NCBI GenBank assembly: GCA_035530195.1
Contig: DATKVG010000119.1
Coordinates: 1-14,191, forward strand
Length of the DNA: 14,191 bases
Source: JAPLKX01 sp035530195
Lineage (GTDB): Bacteria > Hydrogenedentota > Hydrogenedentia > Hydrogenedentales > SLHB01
Direction: 5' to 3'
This document shows, one piece after another, positions 1 through 5,815 of this stretch; the first letter of the stretch is position 1; every line of letters begins with the position of its first letter. Position numbers and translations under genes: made by a program. The notes beneath the pieces are model-generated. The model was not told where the DNA came from. It was given only the letters and a program-made list of their open reading frames with translations, and ran no database searches.

Positions 1-15
1 CCGGCCGACGCCGGC

Positions 16-42
16 TTATCCACTTATCCACCGCTATCCACA
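16..42 (+). promoter_or_regulatory. Three DnaA-box-like 9-mers in tandem
   Basis: TTATCCACT (16-24), TTATCCACC (24-32) and CTATCCACA (34-42) each match the DnaA box TTATCCACA at 8 of 9 positions, lie in the same orientation, and are followed by an A-rich stretch (41-67). This is seen directly. That they bind DnaA is inference: no dnaA, dnaN or other origin gene is in the window, and the array could equally be one more of the short spacer tandem repeats found elsewhere here. Confidence 0.3.
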
Positions 43-122
43 AAAGAAAAAGAACCAAAAAGAAAACCGGCTACTACGACGACTCTCTTGTGTCTCTCAG
101 GTCCGGGAAGTATCATACAAGG

Positions 123-141
123 CCGACTTCGCCGAAGTCGG
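123..141. repeat. Perfect 8-bp inverted repeat, 3-base loop
   Basis: CCGACTTC (123-130) and GAAGTCGG (134-141) are perfect inverted arms around GCC. A short T/C-rich run follows on the plus strand, but there is no real U tract, so a terminator role is doubtful. No gene on the plus strand ends here inside the window. The rest of 1-292 shows no convincing coding region. Confidence 0.4.
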
Positions 142-182
142 TTCTCTCAGCCCGAGGCTACGAACCCCTGTGGTTGTCAAAC

Positions 183-227
183 AACGTGCCCCCGGCTGCC
201 CAAGCAGGCGGGCGCCGGGGGCGCGTT
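183..227 (-). terminator. Strong GC hairpin downstream of the small ORF, possible terminator
   Basis: Arms 183-196 and 214-227 pair over 14 positions with a single G:U wobble; the core is GCCCCCGGC against GCCGGGGGC, with a 17-base loop. Read on the minus strand the hairpin is followed by GTTTG, only weakly T-rich. It lies 65 bases beyond the stop of the 40-codon ORF and is the first strong hairpin downstream of the cohesin cluster. The terminator role is inferred from position. Confidence 0.35.
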
Positions 228-292
228 CCTCGGCCCTACAAAACATTCCAACCAGAAAGCGGCTCGCCCTCCGGAACGTCTGTGGAGAAGGG

Positions 293-415
293 CTACTTCT
301 GGAAAATGCTCGTGATTGTGCTGAAAATATTGAGGATGTAGGTGATGATGTCTAGAATCTCAACAAGAGCTTGTGCGGGCGCGGCGCCTGTTTTCGTCAA
401 CTTTCGGATGTGCAT
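293..415 (-). CDS. Small ORF, 40 residues, hydrophobic/amphipathic peptide
   Basis: I do not recognise this product. ATG at 413-415 is preceded by AAAGGAGG (420-427), the best ribosome binding site in the window apart from a somewhat short 4-base gap, and by a promoter-like TTGTGT-17-TATACT. The 40-residue product has a basic start (MHIRKLTK), an Ala-rich turn, then from about residue 18 an Ile/Leu/Phe/Thr-rich segment with few charges, ending IFQK. It could form an amphipathic or membrane-active helix. Its GC content is lower than that of its neighbours, yet about two thirds of its codons end in G or C, which fits coding sequence. It lies 108 bases downstream of the GE-tailed cohesin gene and just before a strong hairpin. 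Alternatives are a leader peptide, a type I toxin-like peptide, or a chance ORF. The function is unknown. Confidence 0.5.
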   Translation of the reverse strand: MHIRKLTKTGAAPAQALVEILDIITYILNIFSTITSIFQK

Positions 416-477
416 TTTGCCTCCTTTAACTTATTGCCACGAGTCTGTTTAACAACCCCGATCCCTGGAACAGCCGT

Positions 478-506
478 AGTATACTGAAGGCTCTGCCAAA
501 ACACAA
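478..506 (-). promoter_or_regulatory. Possible sigma70 promoter for the small ORF
   Basis: On the minus strand TTGTGT (501-506) and TATACT (478-483, 5 of 6 to consensus) are separated by 17 bases. The predicted start near 471 gives a leader of about 56 bases ahead of the ATG at 415. The element sits after the stop of the upstream cohesin gene, so the small ORF may be transcribed alone. The -35 match is weak. Confidence 0.4.
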
Positions 507-523
507 TCCCTCTGCGCGGTCTC

Positions 524-1789
524 TCAACCGCCGAAACATCCGGACGCGGGCGCGTCGTCTTCACCCTCGCCTTCGCCTTCACCTGGCTCTTCGCCTTCCC
601 CGGGCTCTTCACCTTCGCCTTCGCCCTCGCCCTCGCCCTCGCCTTCCCCTTCGCCCTCGCCTTCCCCTTCGCCCTCGCCTTCGCCTTCCCCTTCGCCCTC
701 GCCTTCGCCCTCACCTTCCCCTTCCCCTTCACCCTCGCCTTCCCCTTCGCCTTCGCCAATCCCTTCGATGTAGATGGTCCCGCCGTTTGCTTGTACCGAC
801 ACGTTTTGGCCGTAGATGTTCGAGATCTTGGCGCCGATCAATGTCACGGCATACTGAGGCTCTGACGCGGAAGCCGAAACATTGAACTTCAGCAAAAGCA
901 CCACGCCGCTTTGGATGATGTTCTGATTGAACCCGGCGATAATGACGGCAACCTCGCCGTCTGAAATGACGTTGAGACTGACGGTTTTGTCGGCGTCTTC
1001 AGCAGCCGTGCCCACCAGGATATTCTGCGGCGGCAGCGCCAACGCCAGCGGCTCGAACACCACGTTGAACTGGATGGCGCCGACCTCGTCGTACACCCCG
1101 GTGGTCAGTGTGACTTCCAGGTCAACGTCTATGTCCCCTGGCTCTGCCGTCGCGTCGCTCACATCGAGCACGGCCCCGTCTGCGGGCCACGCAACTGCGA
1201 TACCCGCCGCCAGGAAGACGCCGAGCAGCCGTCGCAGCCAACCTCGCTTGCCGCCCATCAGCACCAGCCCAACCACCGCGGCGGCCAGCACGCCACCCAA
1301 GGCTACCCACGTCAGCGGCTCGCCGCCCGCCGGCGTGTCAACGTTGCCGGTCAGGGCGGAAAGCGGCACGGCGTTCCCGAGCGGGTCGGCCAGGAGCGCG
1401 TTGGACAGGGCCGGGGACATGTGCGCAGCCACGCCCGGGACTGCCGTAAACGTGAATTCCGCCACGGCGCCGGCAGGCACGGTTTTGTCGTTGACGCCGG
1501 CAATCACGACACGGACGCACCCGGCCCGCAGCTCGTTGGAATTGGCGCTTTTTTCCGCCTCTTTTGCAGCCGGGCCGGCGTCAACACCCGCGAACTGCGT
1601 CGTCGCCGCGTCAAACTCGATGTCCGCTTGCAACGCCGCCACATGTTCGCCCTCCGCCAGTTGCAGCAACAGCGGAACGATCCGTTTTCCCCCCGGCTGC
1701 TCAACCGGTTCACCCAACGTGAGCGTGGCCGCCCAAACCGGCACGCAAACCGCCGACAGAACCGCCATCAAGTACAGGTGCCGGGTCAT
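524..1789 (-). CDS. Double cohesin-domain surface protein with Gly-Glu repeat tail
   Basis: Predicted exported protein of 421 residues. The start at 1789 is chosen over an upstream in-frame ATG because it follows AAAGGAAGG and opens a clear signal peptide (residues 1-20, ending VWA). The first cohesin-like domain (about 21-148) has the usual VAALQADIEFD and DAGPAA motifs. Residues 158-205 hold two hydrophobic segments separated by KRGWLRR. The second cohesin-like domain (about 206-340) has VGAIQFNVVFE and GTAA. Residues 345-410 are an almost pure Gly-Glu repeat, and the protein ends SGCFGG with a single cysteine. Cohesins bind dockerins in cellulosome-like assemblies; two dockerin genes lie upstream in the same cluster. 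It starts 29 bases after the previous cohesin gene and is the last of the five. The middle resembles a C-terminal anchor joined to a second signal peptide. Which partner it binds is not shown. Confidence 0.85.
   Translation of the reverse strand: MTRHLYLMAVLSAVCVPVWAATLTLGEPVEQPGGKRIVPLLLQLAEGEHVAALQADIEFDAATTQFAGVDAGPAAKEAEKSANSNELRAGCVRVVIAGVNDKTVPAGAVAEFTFTAVPGVAAHMSPALSNALLADPLGNAVPLSALTGNVDTPAGGEPLTWVALGGVLAAAVVGLVLMGGKRGWLRRLLGVFLAAGIAVAWPADGAVLDVSDATAEPGDIDVDLEVTLTTGVYDEVGAIQFNVVFEPLALALPPQNILVGTAAEDADKTVSLNVISDGEVAVIIAGFNQNIIQSGVVLLLKFNVSASASEPQYAVTLIGAKISNIYGQNVSVQANGGTIYIEGIGEGEGEGEGEGEGEGEGEGEGEGEGEGEGEGEGEGEGEGEGEGEGEGEGEEPGEGEEPGEGEGEGEDDAPASGCFGG
560..757 (-). repeat. Hexanucleotide-type repeat encoding (Gly-Glu)n
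   Basis: About 200 bases of imperfect GGNGAR repeat on the minus strand, encoding roughly 66 residues of alternating Gly and Glu with two EEPGEGE interruptions near the end. The reading frame stays open in a second frame too, which reads as a Lys/Ala/Gly/Arg repeat; this is a by-product of the repeat. The tail is extremely acidic and probably extended. Gain or loss of 6-base units would keep the frame. Confidence 0.9.
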
Positions 1790-1818
1790 ACCCTTCCTTT
1801 CCGGTCCTCTTGCCACAG

Positions 1819-3003
1819 TCAAGACCGCACTAGGTCTTTCAGCAGGCGGATCAGCGGCGCGATCGCATTGCGCAGCACCAGTACCAAGGCCGCGACGCAC
1901 GCCGCCGCCGGCACCAGCGCCCGGCGGTTGACGTAAGCTCTAAAGTCAAATCCCTCGTTCGTGGAAGCGATTGTTCGGGCGCCATTTGGACCCGGCGCGT
2001 TAATGGGCCGCGCCCAACTCACCCGCATCGGTTCGCCAACAGTAACTGCATCCGCGCCCGACCCGCCAGGCCGCGGCGTTCCCGGAACGTTCCCCGCCAC
2101 CCGCGCTGGCGAAGCATGAGCCGTCGAGCCCGTCTTGGCACGGCTGACGACCGCCGCACCCGCCGACGACCCCTTCACATACACCTGCGGCGGCAAGAAT
2201 CCCGGGGCCGCGTAACCGTCCTGGCCAACAGGTTGCACCGGGCCGCTCGCGCCGACCGAATTGCTCCCGCCCGCGCCGGAACTTGCCGGTTGCGCCCCGT
2301 CCCGGTCCCGCGGCGCTGTCTCTCGAGCCGTTGGCGCCCCGTAATCACCCAGGAGCGCGTCGAGAATCGCGGGCATCAGCCGTTCCGATGAGGCGGCAGG
2401 CTGATCTTTGCCGCCCGTCTCGGCATCGCGAGCGGCCGCGGCTTCTGCCGCCTGCGCATCCGACTCGCTCGACTCGAAACTCTCATTGCTCGCCGAATCT
2501 TCTTCGGCCTCCGGCTCTTCCTGTGGCGCGACGGGATTGCCCGAGGGATCGCTTACAACCGCCCCGCCCAATTCAAGCAGCGGCGCGCCCGCCGATTGTT
2601 GCAGCGGCGTCACGTACAGGTTCGCCACCACGCCCGATGCCAACTCGTCCTGGTTCAAGCCTACCACCAGCACCCGGACTGTGTTGTCGTCCAGCATGGA
2701 GAAAACCACGTCCTTGCCGGCGTTGATTGCAGCGGGCCCCGCCTCGATGTCCACCAACTGCACCACGTCCGCATCCAGGCTGATGTCGAATTGAAGGCCC
2801 GCCACGTGTTCCGTCTCCCCGAATGAGAGAATTACCGGGTAGGCCAGGTATTCGTTCGCCTGGCGGGGCGCATCAAGCACAACGGCCGCGCCAAGCAGCG
2901 CCACCGTGGCCGCCACAAGGCACGCCGTCCGCACCAGCCGGCGTTTCGCCGCCCCTCGTGCCGCCGGCCCTGCCGGTCGTTCTATGAGTCGTTCGAGAGG
3001 CAT
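1819..3003 (-). CDS. Membrane-anchored cohesin-domain protein with long disordered linker
   Basis: 394 residues from ATG 3003; a longer in-frame form exists, but this start has AAGGTG upstream and overlaps the end of the preceding cohesin gene by 22 bases, which suggests translational coupling. A basic N terminus (RGAAKRRLVR) leads into a hydrophobic segment (about 26-43), a signal or N-terminal anchor. A cohesin-like domain follows (about 50-157, with VAGLQFDISLD, EAGPAA and a final SDPSGNP). Residues 160-207 are Glu/Ser/Ala-rich and 220-345 are Gly/Pro/Ala/Ser-rich, with no fold that I recognise. A C-terminal hydrophobic segment (about 362-378) is followed by a basic tail. It would display a cohesin on the cell surface or in the periplasm. 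It is the second of three cohesin genes, which share the G-x-A-A-x-x-A-x-K motif and so look like tandem duplicates. Confidence 0.8.
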   Translation of the reverse strand: MPLERLIERPAGPAARGAAKRRLVRTACLVAATVALLGAAVVLDAPRQANEYLAYPVILSFGETEHVAGLQFDISLDADVVQLVDIEAGPAAINAGKDVVFSMLDDNTVRVLVVGLNQDELASGVVANLYVTPLQQSAGAPLLELGGAVVSDPSGNPVAPQEEPEAEEDSASNESFESSESDAQAAEAAAARDAETGGKDQPAASSERLMPAILDALLGDYGAPTARETAPRDRDGAQPASSGAGGSNSVGASGPVQPVGQDGYAAPGFLPPQVYVKGSSAGAAVVSRAKTGSTAHASPARVAGNVPGTPRPGGSGADAVTVGEPMRVSWARPINAPGPNGARTIASTNEGFDFRAYVNRRALVPAAACVAALVLVLRNAIAPLIRLLKDLVRS

Positions 3004-3584
3004 GTGCCACACCTTGCTCGCGCAACACTGCGCGCGGCCACAACCATCAGCACCAACCCCGCCAACCACAACGCCTGGACCGCCGGCAGCGGTAGCGCCG
3101 TCACGCTTAACACGGAAGGATCGGCCACGGAAGCCACGGCCATCCCGACCGGATTCGACAACACCAGCCCGTCCAGATCGATCGTGTAATCGCCGCTGGG
3201 CATCCTGCAGCCAAGCACGAACGACAACCGGGCGAGGTCGCCGTCGCCGATCGTGTTGATGTTCATGCCCATCACCATCAGCCGGATCACGCCCGGCTCG
3301 AGCTCCGAGTACGAGACGCTCTTTCCCGCGGAGGTCGCCGCGGCGCCCGCCGTTATGCCCACCAGCGTCATCACGTCCGAATCAAACACTACGTCCACCT
3401 GTGCGCCGGCCACGGTGTCGCCGGGCCCGTTGATCAGACTCATGCCGAGGCTGACCGCCGTAGGAATACCTACCTCCACATCTTTATCTTCCAACGCGAC
3501 TGTCGCGGCGCCGGCACCCTGGGCGAGCACCAAGAACGCCGCCACGATCGCTGTCAAAGCTCGCATCATCACACGCTGAACCAT
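2982..3584 (-). CDS. Cohesin-domain protein with C-terminal membrane anchor
   Basis: 200 residues and the simplest of the three cohesin proteins: signal peptide (1-27, ending GAGA), one cohesin-like domain (about 28-150, with VAGAQVDVVFD, TAGAAATSAGK and a final SNPVGMAV), then LPLP, a transmembrane segment (about 167-184) and an arginine-containing tail ending CGTCLSNDS. The layout resembles PEP-CTERM-type sorting tails, but I see no PEP motif. The start at 3584 has AAAGGGA eight bases upstream; two further ATG codons follow within seven residues. Known cohesins bind dockerin modules in a calcium-dependent way; the dockerin genes directly upstream are the obvious candidate partners (inference). 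Its last 22 bases overlap the next gene. The hairpin at 3616-3640 lies just upstream. Confidence 0.85.
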   Translation of the reverse strand: MVQRVMMRALTAIVAAFLVLAQGAGAATVALEDKDVEVGIPTAVSLGMSLINGPGDTVAGAQVDVVFDSDVMTLVGITAGAAATSAGKSVSYSELEPGVIRLMVMGMNINTIGDGDLARLSFVLGCRMPSGDYTIDLDGLVLSNPVGMAVASVADPSVLSVTALPLPAVQALWLAGLVLMVVAARSVARARCGTCLSNDS

Positions 3585-3615
3585 ATAGGGTCCCTTTCTG
3601 CGCGACTGTTTTGCT

Positions 3616-3640
3616 GGAGCGCCGGCGCCGCCGGCGCTCC
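3616..3640. repeat. Perfect 11-bp GC inverted repeat between dockerin and cohesin genes
   Basis: GGAGCGCCGGC (3616-3626) and GCCGGCGCTCC (3630-3640) are perfect arms around a 3-base loop, and one more T-A pair extends the stem. It sits in the 99-base gap between the second dockerin gene and the first cohesin gene. No U tract follows on either strand, so it is more likely an mRNA-stabilising or REP-like hairpin than an intrinsic terminator. Confidence 0.55.
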
Positions 3641-3683
3641 AACAGGTACCATGAAACTTTGGTTGAACTGGATACGCCCTTCT

Positions 3684-4949
3684 TTATTCGGCGTAATCCG
3701 GCACTCCGTTGTTGTCATGGTCCCAGTCATACTCATTGGGGACACCGTCGCAGTCATCGTCGTCTGGCAACGAGCAGTCGGGGTCTTCGCAGTTGGGGAT
3801 GCCGTCGCCGTCTTTGTCTTCGGCGAAATTGGGGATGCCGTCACCGTCCGAATCCATCGGGCCCGACGTTCCAACACGGCCAACGTGATCTTCGACAAAA
3901 TCGGGAATACCGTTCTGGTCGTCGTCCACGAGTTCGTTGGGTCCAATCCCGCTTAACCACTCGGGAAGCGCGCTGCGGATGTGCGCCAGAATCGCGTCCA
4001 CAAAATCGGGCCCCGGAACTGTTACGCCGTGATCCTCGAGCCACGGAACCAGCGCGTCCCGGATGCAGTCAAGAAGCGGCTCAACAAAATCCGGAATCTC
4101 GTTCTCATTCTCGTCGGTCAGATCCGGATAAACACCCGCTTCAATCCACGCCATCACGCACGGCTGGATCAGGTCTCTCAACCCGCCCAGTTCGATGGTA
4201 GGCGGCACGCCCGGCGCGCCCTGCCGCAGCCGTTCGAGCAGCGGCTCGATGAAATCGGGTATGCCGTTCTCATCCTCGTCGGGCGCATCGATACGACCCG
4301 CCATCTCCGCCAGTATCCACTGAATCGTTTCCCGAACCATCAACCGGTTCTGAACGATGTCCAGAACCCCGAGATTCAGTTCCCGGTGCCCAAGGTTCAT
4401 CAGCGGAATCGCTTGGCCTTCGCCGCCGTCGCCCAGCCTCAGCCGCAGGGTCGCCAGCACATGCAGGCGCCATTGGCCGCCTTCTTCTTGCACGGAACGG
4501 CACAGCATCAGCGCCCACGCCGTGTGCGTGCGCAAGCGCAGCACGAACGCGCCCGTTTCCGAGCCTACTTTCGCCTTGATGAACTGCCCGTCGCGCGACA
4601 CGCCCACAATCCACATGTTCTGGCAGTTGCCTGGGGCGTTGATGACGCCGACAATCCGCTGCACCAACCCGCCGGTGCCGAGAACACTGTTGATCATGTT
4701 CTGAACGTCCAGCACGTCGACGGCGTCGTTTTCGTCCAAATCCGGCAGGTCCTTGTCCTCAGGCAGCGGCGTCAATTCGCCAAGCGCCTGGGCTATCGTC
4801 GCCTGAACATCCTGGATGTTGATGGCGCCGTCGCGGTTGACGTCACCCATGCACATGTACTGGTCTTGCGCGGCGGCCGGCAGGGCAAAGAACAACGCCG
4901 CTGCCGCTACCACACTCAAGAATATCAAACTGTTTCTTTCGTAGCTCAT
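3684..4949 (-). CDS. Dockerin protein with repeated calcium-binding (TSP3-like) motifs
   Basis: 421 residues from ATG 4949, chosen because it follows AAAGG and opens a signal peptide (1-27, ending AAA before QDQ). A two-repeat dockerin lies right after it: residues 35-56 (GDVNRDGAINIQDVQ) and 69-90 (LDENDAVDVLDVQ), each with the Asp/Asn calcium loop and helix expected of dockerins. The middle (about 93-215) is not recognised. Acidic motifs of the form DxDxNGIPDF then recur at about 224, 279 and 342, separated by roughly 55-63 residues of helical-looking sequence. A tight cluster from 366 to the end (DSDGDGIPNFAEDKDGDGIP and similar units) is typical of thrombospondin type 3 repeats. No enzyme domain is evident. 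It is the second gene of the cluster, 100 bases after the first dockerin gene and 99 before the first cohesin gene. It probably acts as an exported structural or adaptor protein docking to the neighbouring cohesins (inference). Confidence 0.85.
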   Translation of the reverse strand: MSYERNSLIFLSVVAAAALFFALPAAAQDQYMCMGDVNRDGAINIQDVQATIAQALGELTPLPEDKDLPDLDENDAVDVLDVQNMINSVLGTGGLVQRIVGVINAPGNCQNMWIVGVSRDGQFIKAKVGSETGAFVLRLRTHTAWALMLCRSVQEEGGQWRLHVLATLRLRLGDGGEGQAIPLMNLGHRELNLGVLDIVQNRLMVRETIQWILAEMAGRIDAPDEDENGIPDFIEPLLERLRQGAPGVPPTIELGGLRDLIQPCVMAWIEAGVYPDLTDENENEIPDFVEPLLDCIRDALVPWLEDHGVTVPGPDFVDAILAHIRSALPEWLSGIGPNELVDDDQNGIPDFVEDHVGRVGTSGPMDSDGDGIPNFAEDKDGDGIPNCEDPDCSLPDDDDCDGVPNEYDWDHDNNGVPDYAE

Positions 4950-5049
4950 ATCAATTGCCTTTCTCAACGCGATCCCAATGGGAGTGCGCGATTGATTGCT
5001 TCGTTTTGCGGAGGCCGCCGAAACAGCGCCCGCCAACACACAACGAAAG

Positions 5050-5550
5050 CTACGAAACGGAAGGCGGTGCGTGGGGAGTGAGGGTGAAAAGGTAACGCTG
5101 GGTGGACGAGCCAAGCGCCCGGGGCGGCCACACGGAAAAACGCGTTACCTTCGGCCGTTGGGCCACCGGCGCTATCGTCGCTACGGCCAGGACAACCAGC
5201 GGCGCCCAACTATAGGCGCGGACGGTTTTTCCCTTGGGCGATTTCGAATCGGCAGGCGCCGGCGCTTGTTCCGGGGGAGCCCCGTTTACCCTGGCCAGCG
5301 TGTACTGCAAATCCAGAACATTGATCGCGCCGTCGCGGTTCGCATCGGCTGGCCCAGCCGCGGATTGCGCGACCGCGGAGGATCGGGGACTTTTAACCAC
5401 CTGCGCAACCAGCAGTTGCGCATCAAGCACATCAACGCGCCCATCCCCGTTCACGTCCCCCTGGAGCGAAACAAACACCACCGGCCCCACCGCCGCGGCC
5501 ATCAGCAGGCTACATACGACTACACCAACTGTGCAAGTCTTCAAGCCCAT
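5050..5550 (-). CDS. Small membrane-associated dockerin protein
   Basis: 166 residues. An N-terminal hydrophobic segment (about 7-28) acts as signal peptide or anchor and is followed at once by a dockerin: repeat one at 31-52 (GDVNGDGRVDVLDAQ), a 15-residue Ser/Ala linker, and repeat two at 68-88 (DANRDGAINVLDLQ). A Pro/Ala linker leads to a second hydrophobic stretch (about 113-130) and a basic, Pro-rich C terminus without recognisable domain. There is no catalytic module, so this looks like a membrane-tethered dockerin rather than a cellulosomal enzyme. The start at 5550 has GGAGAG five bases upstream and a good promoter just before it, so this is probably the first gene of the cluster. The C-terminal 40 residues are the least certain part, since they could be read-through into poorly conserved sequence. 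Confidence 0.75.
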   Translation of the reverse strand: MGLKTCTVGVVVCSLLMAAAVGPVVFVSLQGDVNGDGRVDVLDAQLLVAQVVKSPRSSAVAQSAAGPADANRDGAINVLDLQYTLARVNGAPPEQAPAPADSKSPKGKTVRAYSWAPLVVLAVATIAPVAQRPKVTRFSVWPPRALGSSTQRYLFTLTPHAPPSVS

Positions 5551-5567
5551 ACGTTCTCTCCACTCCT

Positions 5568-5596
5568 ATAGTACCATGGCATCCCGAAAGCGTCAA
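5568..5596 (-). promoter_or_regulatory. Likely sigma70 promoter of the cohesin-dockerin cluster
   Basis: On the minus strand TTGACG (5591-5596, 5 of 6 to consensus) and TACTAT (5568-5573, 4 of 6) are spaced by exactly 17 bases. Transcription would start near 5561, close to the ribosome binding site of the first dockerin gene, giving a very short leader; this tightness is the main doubt. The rest of the divergent spacer up to 5815 shows no gene; a weaker plus-strand candidate, TTGATC-18-TATGCT (5734-5763), could serve the protease gene. Confidence 0.45.
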
Positions 5597-5815
5597 GGAA
5601 ACGGATTCCGCCGGCCACTCCCGGTCAGCCTCCTCCACGCTCTTACTGCTTGCTCAACAGCAACTTGCAGCTATTGTTCCCCCGAAGAAAGTGGAGAAGC
5701 GCAATAGCTCCGAATGCCCACGCCGTCCACGAGTTGATCCCGCCGCCGTTGCTGACCTATGCTCGTATAGATTAGTGTCGGTTTTTCTTGTTCTTTGGGA
5801 AAGAGGGTGGCTGCC

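Noticed and set aside
88..355. Three overlapping plus-strand open frames in the first 355 bases
   Set aside because: They have no ribosome binding sites or recognisable motifs, and strong inverted repeats run through them; the region is better read as a spacer.
560..757. Repeat tract considered as a CRISPR-like array
   Set aside because: The period is 6 bases without spacers and the reading frame is continuous; it is protein-coding.
397..759. Open reading frame giving a Lys/Ala/Gly/Arg repeat protein on the minus strand
   Set aside because: It is the out-of-frame reading of the Gly-Glu repeat, starts inside it, and has no ribosome binding site; the signal peptide and cohesin domains support the other frame.
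927..1931. Long plus-strand open frame opposite the double cohesin gene
   Set aside because: It is antisense to a gene with clear domains; its Ser/Thr/Ala/Pro-rich product is typical of a high-GC shadow frame.
3616..3640. GC hairpin considered as an intrinsic terminator splitting the cluster
   Set aside because: There is no T-run after the hairpin on either strand, so termination is unlikely without Rho.
3981..5081. 366-codon plus-strand open frame opposite the dockerin gene
   Set aside because: The His/Arg/Gln/Val-rich product has no recognisable motif, and the opposite strand has dockerin repeats and a signal peptide.
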